A DNA stretch of 64,000 bases from Aquabacterium sp. Its GTDB lineage: Bacteria; Pseudomonadota; Gammaproteobacteria; Burkholderiales; Burkholderiaceae_C. Both the position numbers and the translations under genes were made by a program. Every line of letters starts with the position of its first letter. The first letter of the stretch is position 1. The DNA lies in contig JAHFQM010000004.1 in assembly GCA_023266355.1 (NCBI GenBank), forward strand, positions 310,001-374,000, written 5' to 3'. Below are positions 61,533 through 64,000 of the stretch, in pieces. Under the pieces are notes generated by a model that was not told the DNA's origin, did not search any database, and saw only the letters and a program-made list of their open reading frames with translations.

Positions 61533-62663
61533 TCAGAAGCGGTGCACGATGCCCGCCTGGATGCCCTGGATGCGGCGACCATTGACATCGTTGCCCGTGA
61601 AGTTCGGGCTCACGCCGGCCGAGCCCGAGGGACGGAAGCCAGCGTTGTTGTCGTTGCTCATGGTCTCGTACATGGCCAGCAGCGTGGTGCGCTTGCTCAC
61701 GTCGTAGTACGCACCGATCGAGCCACCCTTGGCGCCACGGCCGCTGTTCGAGGTGTCCACGATCTTGCCGTACAGGGCGCCCACGCGCAGCTGCGGGGTC
61801 ACGCGGTAATCGGCCGACAGCTGCACGATGTTGTAGAAGCGGTTGGCATCGGCGTTGGTGCCAGCCACCAGTGCGCCCACGTTGCCCAGGATGGTCGCGG
61901 CGTTGTTGCCATCGGCTGAAGCGGTGCTGTTGTTACTGCGGATGAAGGTCGCGTAGATCTTGCCCTGACCGTAGTCGTAGTTGGCGTACAGATTGCGGTA
62001 CGTGATGTTCTTCTTGACCGTGATGGCGGCGCCCTTGTTGGGCTTGCCGGTGATGTCGGCGTAACCCACGCGGAAGGGGCCGTTCACGTAGTCGGCGGCC
62101 AGCTGGTAAACAGCCTGTGCACCCATGCCCGCGGTGGACTCACCCGGTGCGTAATGCGCTTCCAGTTGCAGGCCCGACCAGCGCGGCGAGATCCAGGCCA
62201 GGTCGTTGCTGTAGCGCGAAGGCGTGCCGAAGTTGTTGACGATGGAGCCCAGCGTGCGCGAGCTGTAGTCGATGTAGTCGCCACGGAAGAAGATCGCGGT
62301 GTTCTGACGGCCGATGCGGAACTCGCCGGCCTGCGGCGTGGCCACGCCCACCCAGGCTTGGCGGTCGAACAGCGAACCCGAGGTGCCGGAGGCGCCGGTG
62401 TCGGCACTCAGGGCGCCTTCCAGCTGGAACTTGATGGCCATGCCGCCACCGATGTCTTCCGTGCCCTTCAGGCCGATGCGGCTGCGCAGGAAGGCGCCGT
62501 CGCTGACCGACTTGATCTTCGCGCCAGAGCTGCTGCTCATGTAGTTCAGGTACTGGTCGATGGTGCCGTACAGCGTCACCGACGAGGTGGCTGCGGCCTG
62601 GGCGAAAGCACCCGCGCAAGCGCACATCAGGGTGGCGGCGACAGCGGTCTGGTTGAGTTTCAT
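61533..62663 (-). CDS. Gram-negative porin, Omp32/OmpC-like
   Basis: 376 residues. Signal peptide MKLNQTAVAATLMCACAGAF with cleavage after AFA, then a 16-strand barrel sequence starting SSVTLYGTIDQYLNYMSS. DRQAWVGV, GEFRIGRQ and the C-terminal His-Arg-Phe that directs Bam insertion are typical of betaproteobacterial porins. AGGAG lies before the ATG. The position beside the catabolic genes and an ABC binding protein suggests uptake of aromatic or hydroaromatic acids, which is inference. A shared palindrome links its promoter region with that of the ABC gene. Confidence 0.93.
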   Translation of the reverse strand: MKLNQTAVAATLMCACAGAFAQAAATSSVTLYGTIDQYLNYMSSSSGAKIKSVSDGAFLRSRIGLKGTEDIGGGMAIKFQLEGALSADTGASGTSGSLFDRQAWVGVATPQAGEFRIGRQNTAIFFRGDYIDYSSRTLGSIVNNFGTPSRYSNDLAWISPRWSGLQLEAHYAPGESTAGMGAQAVYQLAADYVNGPFRVGYADITGKPNKGAAITVKKNITYRNLYANYDYGQGKIYATFIRSNNSTASADGNNAATILGNVGALVAGTNADANRFYNIVQLSADYRVTPQLRVGALYGKIVDTSNSGRGAKGGSIGAYYDVSKRTTLLAMYETMSNDNNAGFRPSGSAGVSPNFTGNDVNGRRIQGIQAGIVHRF

Positions 62664-62802
62664 GGTGTCTCCTGAGAGAGGACGTGAAGAAGGGATGTGG
62701 AGAGGGCGGCGATCACTGGGGTGTGACCGAAATTCCGCCGGCACCCATGGATTGCAACAGCGAGTCACCGGTGTGAACAAGGTGGATGTCGCTTCGTTTG
62801 GG

Positions 62803-62816
62803 CGCTGATCGCTCAA
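62803..62816. promoter_or_regulatory. Operator-like element on the porin side
   Basis: CGCTGATCGCTCAA differs by one base from the arm at 63070-63083 (CGCTGATCGCGCAA). It is 140 bases upstream of the porin start codon. Possibly a half site of the same regulator. Confidence 0.4.
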
Positions 62817-63069
62817 ATTGGGCGGTAGTCGCTCTTAAATCGGGTTTGCCCTTCACAGGGTTTACGCTAGAAGCACGGCCACGGACGACCTGACAGTTGC
62901 CCGCACGCAACACGCCACCCCATGCGGATGTCTGCCCGATGGATAAAGGCGTTTGACGCGATGCAACAAATCTTCACCAAGCTGAAGACGCTTGTTTTCA
63001 GACCTATCAGACAGGGATCTGGGGCCGCGATGCACCCCGCAGGGGACGAGGACTAACCCCAGCTTCAAT

Positions 63070-63098
63070 CGCTGATCGCGCAAGATGGGCGATCAGCG
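63070..63098. promoter_or_regulatory. Perfect 10-base inverted repeat upstream of the ABC gene
   Basis: CGCTGATCGC (63070-63079) and GCGATCAGCG (63089-63098), 9-base spacer. It is centred 146 bases before the start codon of the ABC binding protein. Arms and spacing fit a dimeric regulator such as an IclR or GntR protein. Confidence 0.55.
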
Positions 63099-63146
63099 CT
63101 CAACCAACGGCTGACGCCCATTGTGGCTGCGCCGAGAAGTCCCTAA

Positions 63147-63163
63147 CCTGCAATCCATGCAGG
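63147..63163. promoter_or_regulatory. Short inverted repeat near the ABC gene
   Basis: CCTGCA (63147-63152) and TGCAGG (63158-63163) around a 5-base spacer, 67 bases before the start codon. May lie in the leader or near the promoter. Confidence 0.3.
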
Positions 63164-63229
63164 GAAAGCGCCGTCTGCCACGTCTGCGCCACCTGCCAGC
63201 CCCCTCTGGACACACCTAGGAGACCCCCC

Positions 63230-64000
63230 ATGACCGCCCCGATGACCGCCCCGATGAGCACCCTGTACCGCCGTGCCCTCCTCGCCGCTTGCGCCGGCCT
63301 GACGCTGACCCTCGCCGCCCCGCTCACGCAGGCCGCCGAAGCCATCCGCATCACCTCCATCCAGGAGCTGTCGGGCACGGGCGCCACCGCCGGCACCAAC
63401 TTCAAGAACGGCATGGACCTGGCCATCAAGGAAATCAACGCCGCAGGCGGCGTCCTGGGCCAGAAGATCGACGTCACCTTCGCCGACACGCAGAGCAACC
63501 CCGGCGTCGCCAAGGGCCTGGCCCAAAAGGCCGTGGACGATGACGTGTTCGCCGTGTTCGGCCCCGGCTTCTCCGGCTCCATCCTGGTGAGCATGTCCGA
63601 GACCCGCCGCGCCAAGATCCCCAACTTCACCGGTGGCGAGGCCGCCTCCGTGACGCTGCAAGGCAACCCCTACGTCTTCCGCACCAGCTTCGGCCAGCAG
63701 ACCTCCATGCCCAAGGCCGCACGCTACATGGTGCAGAACCTGAAGGCCAAGACGGTCGCCGTCATCTACGTGAACAACGACTTCGGCAAGGGCGGTCGCG
63801 ACATGATCACCAAGTCGCTGGAAGTCATGGGCGCCAAGGTGGTGGCCGACATCTCCACCGACCCGGGCAAGCTGGACTTCTCCGCCCCCGTGCTGCAAGC
63901 CAAGCAGAGCAACGCCGACGTCATCTTCGTCTACACCAACGAAGAAGAAGCCGCCCGCTGCCTGCGTGAACTCAAGAAGCAGGGCGTGACCAAGCCCATC
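63230..64000 (+). CDS. Branched-chain-type ABC transporter substrate-binding protein, N-terminal part
   Basis: First 257 codons; the gene continues beyond the window. A signal peptide (about 1-36, ending TQAA) is followed by a type I periplasmic binding fold: ELSGTGATAGTNFKNGMDLA, INAAGGVLGQKI and VAVIYVNNDFGKGGRD are typical of the LivJ/LivK family. Such proteins also carry aromatic acids. Three near-identical ATG codons (63230, 63242, 63254) follow each other; the first is chosen because AGGAG lies 7 bases upstream. Expected partners (permeases, ATPases) would be downstream. Confidence 0.92.
   Translation, partial: MTAPMTAPMSTLYRRALLAACAGLTLTLAAPLTQAAEAIRITSIQELSGTGATAGTNFKNGMDLAIKEINAAGGVLGQKIDVTFADTQSNPGVAKGLAQKAVDDDVFAVFGPGFSGSILVSMSETRRAKIPNFTGGEAASVTLQGNPYVFRTSFGQQTSMPKAARYMVQNLKAKTVAVIYVNNDFGKGGRDMITKSLEVMGAKVVADISTDPGKLDFSAPVLQAKQSNADVIFVYTNEEEAARCLRELKKQGVTKPI

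Larger units (their letters stand above)
62664..63229. other. Regulatory region between porin and ABC-binding-protein genes
   Basis: 566 bases with no gene. It holds a CGCTGATCGCTCAA element (62803-62816) and a neighbouring GGCGGTAGTCGCTC variant on the porin side, and a perfect 10-base palindrome on the ABC side (63070-63098). The middle has no clear structure. Promoters are presumably at both ends. Confidence 0.55.

Overview
The window is a 64 kb piece of a GC-rich chromosome that reads as a betaproteobacterium of the order Burkholderiales, most like the Comamonadaceae and relatives. The evidence is the rplU-rpmA-obgE-proB order, an Omp32-type porin with the His-Arg-Phe C-terminus, a phasin-like protein, and the split pca genes with PcaQ- and IclR-type regulators. 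Coding density is high, with many ATGA or TGATG stop/start overlaps. I found no rRNA, tRNA, insertion sequence or CRISPR array.

Positions 1-16,400 hold mostly housekeeping genes. An AdeT-like binding protein is cut by the left edge. Then come proB, an obgE with a long histone-H1-like tail, rpmA and rplU with a clear sigma70 promoter and a terminator, a patatin, a LOG-family protein, a MoeB/ThiF protein, a CtpA-type protease, a membrane NDP-sugar dehydratase, a charged secreted protein, a YfcG-like GST, a DUF1653 protein, a ferredoxin, a small lipoprotein, dinB, an orphan flagellar-rod-like protein and a flavoprotein. Positions 16,389-22,258 are a coupled pair of giant regulators: a winged-helix ATPase and a SAM-cyclase-ATPase. 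After them come an MFS/LysR pair, a 1296-residue DUF748 protein, a molybdenum hydroxylase module (iorAB-like plus mocA, with a divergent TetR), a kinase-like fusion, two sterol-desaturase-like membrane proteins, a renalase-like flavoprotein, slyX, an old yellow enzyme, a phasin, a TrhA-like protein and alaC.

Positions 42,082-46,919 are a signalling block. A PotD-like periplasmic binding protein is translationally coupled to a membrane diguanylate cyclase, and beside it lies an OmpR/EnvZ-type two-component pair. A Bcr/CflA exporter follows.

Positions 48,296-64,000 are centred on hydroaromatic and protocatechuate breakdown. A TetR regulator precedes pcaB and a PcaC-PcaD fusion. On the other strand lie aroQ, an HPPD-like gene, a 3-dehydroshikimate dehydratase gene, a pcaQ-like regulator, pcaH and pcaG. 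Together these would convert 3-dehydroquinate through 3-dehydroshikimate and protocatechuate to carboxymuconate and the later beta-ketoadipate intermediates. A divergent IclR regulator, a porin and a branched-chain-type ABC binding protein probably serve uptake and control. The two pca blocks are separated by an accessory insert (about 51,873-55,622) with 21-bp repeats, a PAAR protein, an M15-type peptidase, a small lipoprotein and a Fic protein. This looks like a type VI secretion cargo/immunity island.

The most interesting points are the binding-protein/diguanylate-cyclase pair, the PAAR-peptidase-lipoprotein island, the PcaC-PcaD fusion in unusual domain order with a glycine where the lactonase nucleophile should be, the QuiC1 enzyme split into two genes, and Obg with an H1-like tail.
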